Assembly (NCBI GenBank): GCA_019055375.1
Contig: JAHQIW010000902.1
Span: 1 to 64,000 of the forward strand
Source of the DNA: Parelaphostrongylus tenuis
Lineage: Eukaryota; Nematoda; Chromadorea; Rhabditida; Metastrongylidae
Length of the DNA stretch: 64,000 nt
Reading direction: 5' to 3'
Both the position numbers and the translations under genes were made by a program. This document shows positions 22,660-33,629 of this stretch, in pieces. Each line of letters starts with the position of its first letter. The first letter of the stretch is position 1. The notes under the pieces were generated by a model. The model searched no databases and was not told where the DNA came from. It saw only the letters and a list, made by a program, of their open reading frames with translations.

Positions 22660-24165
22660 AAAGAATTAAATACGTCGTTCAAAATCACTTGATTTTAGCT
22701 GTCGAATGACTACTAAAGCGTTTTATATGTATCTACTAAAGGGTTCAAACAAGATGGAGAAAATGAGAGAGAGCCGCTATACCTCATCTCTTCTTTGCAT
22801 ACCATAGCTATGGCTAGATAGTTCGAACGAAATTATGCATTGATCTGAGAAATGGGTATCTAAACTGCACTAATAGTCGAGAAAATATCAAGAATTATCG
22901 ATGAAGTGAGATCGCATGCAACAAGCAGCACTATTTTTGACGAACTATTCATTGCTATCAATTCTCAGCCACTATGATCATTTTTATGCGTTACATGCAA
23001 TGAAGTATGCGATGGATGAAAGAAATAGAAGATAAATTTGATTGAATTTTAGGTAAGTACAAATAAAATATCATGGAAATGTTCGATAGAGCTTCTAAAT
23101 ATAGCTTTTTCATGAATAGTTGGTTTTTTCCCTTGAAAGTGTGGATTATGAATGGACCAATTGCGTTTTTTTTTAATAAAATGACCTTACTCAGGTCTCT
23201 TTTATCATATCTGACCACTTATTGACACAGAAATCTCGCATGTTGATGAACAAAGTATATTTTTCATTAGATAACTACCACATTTCCTTGGTGCTCACAA
23301 TCGCTGCTCTTTTCGCAGCCGTCTGAGCTGCCCGCCAGCCGAAATTAACGTCGTCCGCAAAGGGGTATACAACGCAAAAAGTAGTGCTAAGGCACTGAAT
23401 TATTTTCTCTAATATTGTTATCTTTACGTTATCTTTCCTTGAACAATCCTGTTAGACTCAACACGCCATATACTCGGGCAAAAGGATGGAAAGAACTTTG
23501 TCAAGCACTTTCAAGCTCATATTGTGGGAAGAATTACACGACTCTCCTCTCATCACATATACTTTGGGAATCCCAGCAACTCCACAGAGGTCTGCAACTA
23601 TATCTCGTGTTATTTAGGTAGTCGCTTTAGGATTTCCACCTCGTTATGATTGTTATAGAATGTTAGTTGAAGCAATTCTTTTTACGATCTTCGCAACAAC
23701 CGAGGCAGAAAGTTCTCGTGTGGACGTGTGGGAGAGCGTTGGGGAGAGAGGCCGGGCCTAATTTCTTGATAGGGTGCATCACTATCGTTTACACTGTCCC
23801 TATAAAATAACATCAATCACGAGATTTTCAGAATGATCGCTACGAGGATTACTCACTGAAGGCCCTATCATGCGAGAAGTAAAATTGCATCTCAAAACAT
23901 GAGAATTATGAATACCGGTTGATTTTTGATCACACATCAAAATTGGTTTCAGGTGAGTTTCTTGAAAACATATTCGAGATTGCGAAGCAAAATTTGAGAA
24001 TAACGTGGAAGACTTTTGTATTCAATACAATGATCTAGACCACCTGTGATGGCATACAATTCAAGACGGGTCCACCTGTGAAGATCCTGTCATTCGATTC
24101 AGAAAAACAGTATCGATTCACTTGTTACCAGCGTTTACTCTGAGGTGCAGCTAGTTTGCAACCAC
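22660..24165. other. No gene seen
   Basis: AT-rich intergenic DNA. A 75-codon minus-strand frame (22991-23218) shows no recognisable motif. Confidence 0.35.
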
Positions 24166-24169
24166 ATGG

Positions 24170-24475
24170 ATGACCGTTTATACACAGCGCAAACTGCATA
24201 ACATGCCTGGAAGGTGGATTGCATGCGTTCGAATACAGCTTGCTTTGTCTCTTTTAAAGCGTGCTGCGACTAATACATGGCCGAGACGGACACTCTACTT
24301 TCGTATAAAAGAACATCTTGTCGGCAAACCTAAAGCTAGACCAAATATCCCATTGTGCGTTCATATGACACGGACACATAACAGGAAAGACCTAGAAGTA
24401 GAAGTAACAACTTTAGCATAAGAGTGTAGAACTTCAGCTCGTAAAACTGTGGGAACGCTTTGCATCTATGTTAAA
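24170..24475 (+). pseudogene. Penelope-like GIY-YIG domain relic
   Basis: The frame has RTLYFRIKEH...PLCVHMTRTHNRKDLEVEVTTLA, then after a stop SARKTVGTL, matching the order at 11750-11900 (RPLYACIEEH...PLGRHRERKH...FEIEVTILA...SARKIIEAL). The GIY motif itself is decayed. It is an inactive remnant. Confidence 0.6.
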
Positions 24476-24491
24476 AGTTCATGAATGAATA

Positions 24492-24845
24492 CTCAAAATT
24501 TCTAGTATTTTTACTGTATTTTTCGCAGTGTTATGATGCTTCATATATCCTTAAGACAATTGAGTGGTGAGCAAAAATACGACCTCAGATGCGAGTCGAA
24601 CCCGAGTTTCATCCATGCTTGGGACGCGTGCTGCCACTACATCACCGAGGTACATTCGCACCACTACTCATTCTTCAATATCTCTAAGATAGCTGTCAAC
24701 CAACTACCTTTCATAGGTCTGGTCGGGTATGCGTTTTCGCTTTATAAACCCACTTACTAACAGCCATTGTACTTACTAATACTCGCAGTACACATGAAAC
24801 ATCAATACACTGCGAAAATTCATTAAAAATACTAGAAATTTTGAG
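24492..24845. repeat. Inverted repeat enclosing an S2 SINE
   Basis: The 38-39 bp arms (24492-24530 and 24808-24845) share TTTCTAGTATTTTT...TTTCGCAGTG in inverted form. The interior includes a tRNA-like sequence in minus orientation (24531-24700). Confidence 0.65.
24531..24700 (-). repeat. tRNA-derived SINE-like repeat, family S2
   Basis: On the minus strand the head reads CCTCGGTGATGTAGTGGCAG with a B-box GGGTTCGACTCGC, followed by TTTTTGCTCACCACTCA. It is the inverted partner of 24955-25075. Confidence 0.6.
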
Positions 24846-24954
24846 TGCTGGTTCTAAAATGGCTGTCAGCTCAGGTGGGTCTATAAAGCGAAACCGCATA
24901 CTCGACCAAGCCTGCTAAACGTTGGTGGCTGACAGCTAACATAGAGATGTTGAA

Positions 24955-25075
24955 GAATGAGTGCTGGCGCAAATGTGCCTCGGTGGTATAGTGGTAGAGG
25001 ACGCGTCCCGGATAGGATGAAACACGGGTTCGATTAGCGTCTGAGGCCGTGTTTTTGCTCACCACTCACTTCTCT
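24955..25075 (+). repeat. tRNA-derived SINE-like repeat, family S2 (tRNA-Gly-like head)
   Basis: GCCTCGGTGGTATAGTGGTAG (A-box) and CGGGTTCGATTAGC (B-box) close with CTGAGGC, close to a tRNA-Gly/Glu outline but with a poor anticodon arm. The tail TTTTTGCTCACCACTCA is shared with other copies. This is a SINE, not a functional tRNA. Confidence 0.65.
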
Positions 25076-25507
25076 TAGGGAGATCAAAAATGAATAACAA
25101 TAAGTTCCTCATCATTATGGGTGCATTGACATCATATGTAAGTGAATGGTAATAACTCTAGACTTATTCAGGTGAATGGAGATTGATTGGATTTAGTCTG
25201 ACGTGTTCGTATTTATTTGCGGAATACGTGGAAGTTATATAAGTTTATCTTGAATGAGATTGAAATAGACAAATAGGAAGGTTAGAACGCATGATGTTGA
25301 GCGTGGTAGAAACAGTTGGAACACTGAACTCTAAAATCCCCTTCTCCAATAAGAGTCGCGCTTTTATACGGACCGACAACGCATACTCTGTGTAAGCGCT
25401 ACAGTAACCCTATGATTCGATAAAAAGTCGTAGCACACAAAGCGTTACAAAGGCACGACAGCTAAGAAAGAATGCTCAAGGTACAGGAAAGTTTGTGCAC
25501 AATTTTT

Positions 25508-26000
25508 GAATTGTTTTGTACTAGATTTTTGACGCATACAAAATATTAGTTGAATAATCAGATATGGTATGATTTAATGAGTTGAAGTCGCCCAATAGAT
25601 GGGAAAATAAGTTCAAAGAATAAAAAAAGGCAAAAAATCTCATGACGCCTTTTCGATAAATTGCAAAAGTTCAAAAATGAATAGAAGAGGAGAATGCCTG
25701 AGCATAACAAATGATACGGCGCCTTTTTTTTGAATTCATTTACTACTCTGAGTATGGTTCATTTCTCACACTGCGTCACATAATACCTGTGACCTCTTCC
25801 ATAGAAATGTTGAAAACGTGGAGTTCCTATATAATAACCACACTACTGAATTGTTTTGTACTAGATTTTTGATGAACACAAAATATTCATTAAATAATCA
25901 GATATGGTATGATGTAATATATCTATGCTCTGAATAAGGCTCGGCAGCCGAAACGTGAATCATCAAATATTGAGATTAAAGGCGTACCAACGTAGTGCAT
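25508..26000 (+). repeat. Partial tandem Penelope-type terminal repeat with hammerhead-like motif
   Basis: A 72-bp tract starting GAATTGTTTTGTACTAGATT occurs at about 25508-25580 and again at 25849-25920. The second copy leads directly into a Penelope-type motif at 25927-25961 (CTGAATA, hairpin GGCT-CGGC-AGCC, GAAACG). Tandem partial terminal repeats are a known Penelope-like feature. Confidence 0.5.
25927..25961 (+). ncRNA. Penelope-type hammerhead-like motif
   Basis: CTGAATA (25930-25936), a perfect GGCT/AGCC stem II hairpin, and GAAAC (25950-25954). Core position 8 is changed from G, and stem I is weak, so it is probably inactive. Confidence 0.4.
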
Positions 26001-28535
26001 GTTTATCAACAAAAAAAAAGGCAGTTCGTAAGAAAGTTTGTATTTCTTCACTCATGCCGGCGTAAAACTCCCGAAGCTTTCTAGATAAACGAAATAATTT
26101 CAAAAATAAATTTCAAAGCATAAACGCCTTGTGATCGTGCATGATCTCGCGCTTGTCTCGGGACGATTCTTTGATTTAATCCAGACGCACCCTTTTTGCC
26201 TTTGTAAGACTGGTCTCCAGTAGTAACTGGAAAATTTCTAACAATCTCATCGATGCTCATCAGGTAATATACTGAACAATAAGTTGATTCAAGACAATGA
26301 GAATATGTTCTTCTTGCTCTTTACCACTTTTGCTAATATATACTAAATATTGAGTGAGGAAGTGTATTAATTAATTTCTCGGACGAATTTTATTTTGAGC
26401 TGGTGTCTACAAGTTATTTTAGAGATGATACACAGCTTTAAAATAAATACATTGCCACAAGTCTAGAACTTCGACACTAGATCCGTCCAGGTAAGATTAT
26501 CTATAGAGGCACTTGAGCAATTTAGGTATCAATTAATAATTATGACGATGCAGTCTACAATACGCTTTTATATTGCACAGCACTGTCATATCGCTGCGAT
26601 CTTTTTTTTTCTATTTTTGATTTTTCATTTTTTTCAGAAATATCGCATCCTATTCAATACCGCCTAGAGTTCTCAGTAAGAAATAATTAAGACATTGCAC
26701 TAAAAGTTGAAATCATGTGCTCATTGGAGCTACGTATTCATATAAATGGGCTTAGTTATTAGTGCATTTCAAAACGATTAATCATAGGATGGTGGTGATC
26801 TTGTAAGCTGATTAATCGTTATTACGAGAAAAACCTATGACGGAAAAAAATAGCAGTTACGGGTTTCTACTAGATGTGGTCGTTCTAAAGTTAATCTTCT
26901 ATGATGTTGTAAAGGTTTTTCATTGAGCGTTGTGAATTCTGTTTTCTTTTTTGGTGTTTCACGTTTCACATTCTTCTACATGATTTTTCACTTTATATCT
27001 TTTGCTGATGTTGATTAACAAATTAATTTAATTTAGTGATTTTTGACCGACAAGCTTTTCATTGTGCTCCTTAGGGTCGACAAGATATGTAGATCTTTGG
27101 CATTTTATTATCCGTCTTCCCAGTGTTTTTTTATCATGGGGATCCCAATACTTCTTCAACTCGATTCGTTCATATTCTTAGTAAAGTTGTACAATGCAGT
27201 TTGAGCGCGTCTTCTTCCAAGTCTCGAGTATAACCTGGCCGTGGCCTTCCATAGGGCTTTCGTTGTTGACGGTAGTCAGTGTCGGACAGTGTCGGGGGTA
27301 GGATTCGGCCTCACGCGTGCTTCGACGAACATTGCAACCACTCGGCCGCACCGAGATATGTAGTTCTTCTAAACTGTTTTCTCATTGCCACTTAATTGTT
27401 TATCATAAGCCAACAACTTACTCAGACTAAATGTTGCCCTTGATTCTGAGTTTTATCAGTTTTTACCTTGTGATAGCCCAGAAGGTTATAATTTAGCGAG
27501 CTAGTTCTTTCTTGGAATGTGGTTTTTGGCGTGTATTGAATGTCGTCAAGGAATGTCTGAAAGCATTGGTGACTCAATTCCCCTTAGATGATGACAAGAG
27601 CCACAAACCCATGATTGCTCAGAAGATTTGGTATTCCTATACTCTCTAACATTCACTTCGAAATTTTTGCCGCTATAAAACGACTCGTGTTGGGCCCGCA
27701 TTGAAAATGTTGACCCGCCTTATCGAGCCGATTGATGCCGTTGAAGTTACGGCCACATTACCGGAATCGCAGGAGTCAATGTGAGCTTGTTTTTGGAAAT
27801 TAGTGACTAGGAAAATGATTTTGTTAGTAATACAAAACTGGCCTTGACTCTTTGATATTATCATAAGGTCATTTAGTGTTGCTCAAGTCTACAGTCGAGC
27901 GCACGTAAATTCATTGTATTCTGCCTGAGTAGCGATGGTAAACAACTTGACCGAAAGCCTATGAATTCGTATTTGACGTCACTTCCGAATGCTAAGGTAG
28001 TTTTCAACATTAATCTCATTGGACGTTATTTTTGATCAGTGTACAGATACAGAAAATTTTTGAAAGCTTATATATTTACAAGTCTTGTTTCTGGTCTCAT
28101 AAGATTGCGGGGAATGGTGACTATAAACGGAAGCTGAGGGCAAAGAGGAGAATTTTAGGTTTATTTCTGAAGAATTTTGGTCATAATTGTAGCGGTTTTT
28201 GAAAAGTAATTCTATGTGCCCAGTTAATTCTATTTTCCATTACAGATTCACCTACTGCAAGTGTACATTCAACGAGCGCAAGCTTTCATATAGTGCAATA
28301 GACATGGGACCACACCTAGGCTGGATATGACCTGACTAGGGCGGGTGGTAGCTACATGTTTGTGCATTATTCTTTTTTTTGAACCATGAGGCTTTATAAA
28401 TGTTGTGCCGTATTGTTCTGAAAGTTACAATTGTCATTAATTTACGGGCTTAATTATTGCTATTTTATCGAGAAAGCTCAAATCTCCTACCATTATCTAT
28501 TCTATTACATAATATCGCAGAAAGACTGATAGCAG
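26001..28535. other. Gene-poor AT-rich stretch
   Basis: No recognised exon, RNA gene or repeat family. A tract near 27235-27360 (CTGGCCGTGGCCTTCCATAG...CACTCGGCCGCACC) resembles 39940-40045, indicating an uncharacterised dispersed repeat. Confidence 0.35.
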
Positions 28536-28539
28536 AGCA

Positions 28540-28640
28540 GGAGCCTTGGTAATGCAATTGGTTAGCACCCGCTGAGATGCAGATTCGATTCCCGTCTGAG
28601 GTCTAAAGTATTGCATATTACCCAGCATTGTCGGTTATAT
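28540..28640 (+). repeat. tRNA-derived SINE-like repeat, family S2
   Basis: GCCTTGGTAATGCAATTGGTTAGCA, B-box GATTCGATTCCC, then GTCTGAGG...TTGCATATTACCCAGCATTGT, matching the copy at 39205. Confidence 0.6.
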
Positions 28641-28644
28641 AATT

Positions 28645-29810
28645 GATGAATGCTGATTTTCAAGCTGTATGGTTGTATAGCATTGTTTAATAAATATGGT
28701 TGCATTTATAATGAAGTTTTATAATATAATGGTACTGTTCTTGTCCAAATCGACGTTAATGTTCGTCTATTATTATCATTATCACTGTATAGACCAAACT
28801 AACCTAAGTGGTTGTGTCGCGTACTTTAAACCTGATCGAGCCATTAAAATTAGGTAGTCTGATGTTTAACCGACGATTTTTCGGATTTTACACTATTTTC
28901 CCGTTCTAAATATCTTTATATTTTGAAAAGTCCTTTCTTTTGCAAAAAAGATCTCTCATAGAAATTTTATTCCAATAAATTGTCTTGTAATCATTAAGCG
29001 GCATAATGCTATGTGGTATTAGTGGTCCAGAGTCGAAATCACTGTTTGAAGGAGAAATTCTTGAACCAAAGCATGATCCCCTTCACGTCTCGCGATGGGA
29101 AGCCTTGTCATGGAGTGCAAAAGTTTTCCACACAGTTGGATACAAAATGTTTTTATAAGTAGTGAGCGGAGCTGTGTATGGGGCACATTTCTACGAGTGC
29201 ATGGATGTGTCACTGGTATTCTCTGGTTGAGATGGTTATGAGCCCACTAACATCTCGTTCCATTCTTCCACCAAATTTGGGAAGCTCACTTCCTATGTTT
29301 AGTAAGCAGAAAGTTGACCTTCGTGTGTTTGTGATCACCCGGGAACTCATTTACTAGGAGATCCCACAAAAGAGCAGATTATTAATGGTGCATATAGCTG
29401 GATCAAGATCCAGCACAGTGTCTACGTAACGTCTTGCGCTACGTTTAGCTCTCCATTCATTCACCAACGACATACTAATGATTGTCGTCTTCGTTACTTC
29501 ATAGGAGGCGTTAAATTCACGATTAGAATAGTTGGTCAGCAACTGAATTGAATTTTGTGAGTAAGTGATAGAACTCCTTAAAAAATAAAACTCAAGCGCA
29601 TTGCTAACAACTTTCAAGCTCCATTTATTGTTTTGTCCCCACTTGCTTTGTAGCTTTTCCTCTATGGGAAGTAGTACTGTGGAAGGCCTACGCACCTCTA
29701 CTGCGATGTGCTAATGCTCTCTTAAGGAGTTACTTTATCCAATGCGAAGGAATCACGACGCCGTTGAAGAGTGAAGGATGAAGCTTTCGACGATATTTAG
29801 TCCCTGAGGG
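28645..29810. other. No gene seen
   Basis: A 113-codon open frame on the minus strand (29354-29695) shows no motif, family similarity or splice context that would support it. Confidence 0.35.
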
Positions 29811-29815
29811 ACGTG

Positions 29816-30036
29816 CCATACAGTCGTCCTTACCATTGTTACAGATGATTGAACTACGCGCGGTGGGTTGCCCGATGAATCAAGTCGGTGCTGCTCTCCT
29901 ACTAAGCAGAACTGATACCAATATCAGCGCTTGTAGTGATGCAAGACTTGGTGAGCTTTGGAAAAGGGATGAGATATCGATCACATGTGTGTGTCGCAAG
30001 GCACCTTCAACCACTGCGCCACCCGCTTGCTGAGAC
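29816..30036 (-). repeat. tRNA-derived SINE-like repeat, family S1
   Basis: The inverted S1 body (CCCTGAGGGACGTGCCATAC) is followed by AATCAAGTCGGTGCTGCTCTCC and ends in a decayed head with GTGTGTCGCAAGG...CACTGCGCCACCCGC. Confidence 0.6.
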
Positions 30037-31470
30037 ACGCGTAATAGTTACAATAACACTATCTATACTATATAGTTACTATCGCGTTATAACATCGTTA
30101 CTAAGTAAACATGCTACAAGCGCCTCCGTTGTAATTCTATTGAAACGTCGATTTTGTAGCTTTACATGTTCTGACCATCGGCTGTTTACCAGTAATCCTT
30201 TGTGCTCACACTTGTTTTCAACCATGCGGCTTGCATTTCTTCTCGGGGAGAGCCTTTGTCATCGGTCCGTAGATATGTGATTCAAGAGTTCAAAAAGGAC
30301 GGGGGTGTTCGTGTGCTAATCTTTGCAATGATTCGTTGTTTTCGTGTGAGCGGATTACGTGCTGTCCAATGTTCCAGTCAATCGCACGACTTCGCTTCTA
30401 TTCGCTCAACCACATATCGCCAGCTAGCATATACTGTATTTTCATTATTGCTATGAACACTTATGACTCAAGCGTGCGCTGTTCTTCGTAAAAGTCCAAC
30501 GTGATAAAACTCGTGCAAAATCGAGCATTCTACTTCGAGTTAGTAACATTCGGAGCTGAAGACCAGTCCAAAGCTTTCTACTGAGCAAGCATTGTCCATC
30601 GGAAAACTTCAGTGAGCATTTACTGAAGATTTTGACGGCAGTAGGTGGCTGAAAGCCGTAGAAGAAACCGCGATTGAACAAAAATCACCCAATCGGATTA
30701 ACACTCAGCAAATAGTGGGTGTTGATGTCTACGTAAGTTAGTTTCACCCCTAAGAAGGAATATGTAGCAATTTAGTGTACAAAACGAATTCTTTTCGCTA
30801 ATAAACGAGTGCGTATAAATGAAATCTCATTGTGTTCATAATATAAAGAATAGTCTTTGACGAAGAACAGCAGCTGAATCTACATCTATTTGTGAGAATA
30901 TTTTAGTGTAATGTAAAGAGTAGTTTGAATTATGAAGCATGAGGTTTGAAAGAATAGCGCACTCACAATGGAAAAATGAGAACAAAGATGCACAACAGCT
31001 GCTCGCTCATTCGCCAGGCCCTATAACATCATCTTACTACAGTGTGTAGATTTGCAGACAGTAGGAATATGAAAGATATTTTGATGTGAGAGGTGCATCG
31101 GTAGAATCCGTGGACTCTGCAAGGTTAATCACCACATTGAAAGCGCAATGAGAAGACTTATGTAACGTAATGGATGTGGAAATTTATTTGTTCTTGATGT
31201 GCACACACTCATGATTAGTAAAGCTATTTACTTGCAGATAATCACCGTGGTCAATGCTTTGCAGAGATATTTAGTTATATCAGTCGGCTCGTGCTTCCGA
31301 AGCCAGCTGGCCCGTGTATTCGCGAAATGGTCGCCTCATCCCTTTAAAATGGAAACGAAGCCGAGTTTCCCAATAACAGCTGGCTAGTGCTGTGTCTGTA
31401 AGCAGCTCAGAGGTTAGCGTAGAACAAGATTTTAGGATAAAATTGTCTTCCATAGCAGTTGGTCAGCGAC

Positions 31471-31489
31471 TTAGGCTTAGGCTTAGGCT
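31471..31489 (+). repeat. Interstitial nematode telomere repeat, three TTAGGC units
   Basis: TTAGGC is the canonical nematode telomere unit. Three complete units are adjacent, followed by a partial one. Confidence 0.85.
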
Positions 31490-31687
31490 AGATAAAGAGT
31501 CACGCTTACATCAGTCATTTGCCCACGGACCCACTTAGAGCTCAACCGCGACTTACATCTCTCTTGGCCCATTGCATTAGCCTGATCATAACTCACCGTA
31601 ATTCATACTATCGTATGTTACTTACGTGCATAGTCACTACACTTAAAATTGTGTAGATCCCACTTAGAGATCAAACGTACGCAGGGG

Positions 31688-31711
31688 AAGAGGGGGGTGG
31701 GGGGGGGGGGG
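31688..31711. repeat. G-rich run
   Basis: G runs, with the longest of about 12 G, interrupted by A/T. It could form a G-quadruplex and is prone to sequencing error. Confidence 0.8.
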
Positions 31712-32431
31712 TTGGTATTCAACACATAGGCTCACGTCCACTGCATCATCATGTGCCGCTTCATTGCGTTACATGTCCTGATTGTGTGTTTCTACTATTG
31801 CTGTAGTTGCAACTATTACTTATGAGAGGTTGTTCCTTACGGCAACCGCTATTGTTCGTCATGTGATCAAATGGATAAATTAAGACCCAGTGTCATAAAA
31901 CATCGATACGTTAGATCGAAACAGCACACAACGTACATTCGTTTGCAAGAGTCACCAAAGCCTAACTAGTCTAGAGCATTCAGCAATAAAGCTAGACTAT
32001 CTTACGCACTCTCCACCGATGCCACTTTAAATGAAATGATTAACATCCAAGTTTAATTGTTATTTCTGTTGAAATTATAGAGGTGTTTGGCTGACTGGAT
32101 TGCAAGAAACCTGATCCTTTCAGGTTCTGAAAAAAGGGAATTCGCGGGAACATAAGTTGTTCAAGTAAATTTAAATAAATTCAATTACAGCAAACTTTTG
32201 TTCTGGTTTATCGTGGAAAGTGTCTGGACAAAGGTTCCTCGGAAAGCTCAAGGGAGTCGGCGTCTTTAATACATTCAGTTAGACCACCTAGAAATTTGAT
32301 AGTCTATCTGAAAGTATGAAAAACAAACTCATAATTTTAAATGCATTCTGAAACCCACATAACATAGCACCAACATCAATGGTACTTCCAAAAAAGAATG
32401 ATTTAAGCTCAAAAACGAGGTTGTTACGCCA

Positions 32432-32479
32432 GGGTCATACAGCGGTGTTTCGGAGGTACGTCCTCCTCGTCAGTGACCC
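32432..32479 (-). ncRNA. Hammerhead ribozyme, left arm, intact core
   Basis: Minus strand: stem I GGGTCA (479-474) with TGACCC (437-432); core CTGACGA (473-467); stem II GGAGG/CCTCC with loop ACGTA; GAAA (451-448); stem III AC/GT around ACCGCT; cleavage expected after GTA. All invariant residues are present. It differs from its partner by one base in the stem III loop. Confidence 0.8.
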
Positions 32480-32638
32480 CCGCCCCACATTCAGCCCTTT
32501 GATCTTTTGATTTAGTTTTGATCTAACAGCAAAAAATCCATCGACTGAGGGGTGGTGATGGACCAGTGTCATTGTACACTGTTCCATCACCACATACGCC
32601 TCCCTCCTTGCTTCAATGCAGGGCTGAATGTGGGGCGG

Positions 32639-32686
32639 GGGTCACTGACGAGGAGGACGTACCTCCGAAACACCGGTGTATGACCC
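32639..32686 (+). ncRNA. Hammerhead ribozyme, right arm, intact core
   Basis: Stem I GGGTCA (639-644) with TGACCC (681-686); core CTGACGA (645-651); stem II GGAGG (652-656)/CCTCC (662-666); GAAA (667-670); stem III AC (670-671)/GT (678-679) with possible extension ACACC/GGTGT if dimeric; cleavage expected after A680 (GTA). This is the cleanest hammerhead in the window. Confidence 0.8.
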
Positions 32687-32949
32687 TGGCGTAACAACCT
32701 CGTTTTTGAGCTTAAATCATTCTTTTTTGGAATTATATTGAATGTTTTTTGCGGGGTTTCAAAAACAGTCGATCTTTTGATCAATGGTACTGTCATGCTT
32801 CTGAAGTAAGGAAATTGATAACAAAGAAGCAAGATTATGACGCTCTGTTAGGAGCACATCATGATTTTAGACCACCATAAATCAGAAATCCCAGCTCATG
32901 CAAGCAAGCACAGATGCAAAATTGCTTGGTGCTGGACTGTATCACCAGT

Positions 32950-33575
32950 CGTTATGGTTGGTCGTCGACTGACGCAAGCGGGCACCACCAAAATTTCCAC
33001 CTTTCTTTATCGCTTACAAAAGTAGCCTAGTGGATTTTTGCACTGATTCGTTCAGCATCAAATAATTCTTTTGGGTTTCTTAGCGAAAAAGCATACCATC
33101 CGTTTGGTAGTGTTTTGCTAATGCGTTTGACATTCCGAATGTTTTAGTCAGTTGTGACTCTTGCCCATCCGTCGTCGCTGAAATGCATTACGTGTCCGGC
33201 TCAGGCTATCCTCGACTGCTTGGCGCGTAGAACGGCGTATTGGATTTTCAATCGTTGACGAAGGTCAGATCCTCCAATTCCATGCCTCATTTGCGAGATA
33301 CAGATGCTTTCAGCAACCGTCTTTCGTTGCGCATTCGATTAGGCCAAGCGAATTTTCATTTCACTTATGTAACGACCGACTTTGTGATGCACGTGTTAAG
33401 ACAAGAAGAATTGTTGAATCGAAAAGGTGGTGCGGAGTCGGATGGTCTTTGTTCTCTTCACTACATCCTCGATACTCTTAAACGCTGCGAAGGCGACTTG
33501 CTTCCTTCTGCTGAACTCTAGAGCTAGCCGCTCATCATTATGACTTTACAACCTAGATAAACGTAACTGGAGCAT
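32950..33575 (-). mobile_element. RTE fragment (copy E), 3' end
   Basis: Aligns with the C-terminal RT region and 3' untranslated region of copies A and B (for example ATTACGTGTCCGGC, CGTAACTGGAGCATTCGGAGAT), with many substitutions. It is 5' truncated near the region upstream of the C-terminal domain, the usual outcome of incomplete reverse transcription. Confidence 0.8.
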
Positions 33576-33604
33576 TCGGAGATGTTTAGTCCTCTGAGTT
33601 TGCT

Positions 33605-33622
33605 TATATATATATATATATA
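33605..33622. repeat. (TA)n microsatellite
   Basis: An uninterrupted TA run of about 18 nt. Confidence 0.9.
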
Positions 33623-33629
33623 AGCAACA

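Larger units (their letters stand above)
30040..32380. other. Gene-poor stretch
   Basis: Contains a telomere-unit tract (31471-31489), a G-run (about 31688-31711) and a degenerate Penelope-type motif at about 32115-32160 (TTCTGAAAAAAGGGAATTCG). No host gene was recognised. Confidence 0.4.
32387..32731. mobile_element. Foldback element with two opposed hammerhead ribozymes
   Basis: The arms 32387-32498 and 32620-32731 are about 112 nt each and nearly perfect inverted copies (shared tracts include AACGAGGTTGTTACGCCAGG and GGGGCGGGGGTCACTGACG in opposite orientation). Each arm carries a complete hammerhead, on opposite strands. The spacer has its own inner palindrome (about 32553-32596, GTGGTGATGGACCAGTG with CACTG TTCCATCACCAC). 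No protein is encoded. It could be a retrozyme-like or Penelope-derived non-autonomous element inserted in inverted form. Confidence 0.8.

Noticed and set aside
29354..29695. 113-codon minus-strand frame as a gene
   Set aside because: No family motif, splice sites or codon-usage support; isolated in gene-poor DNA.
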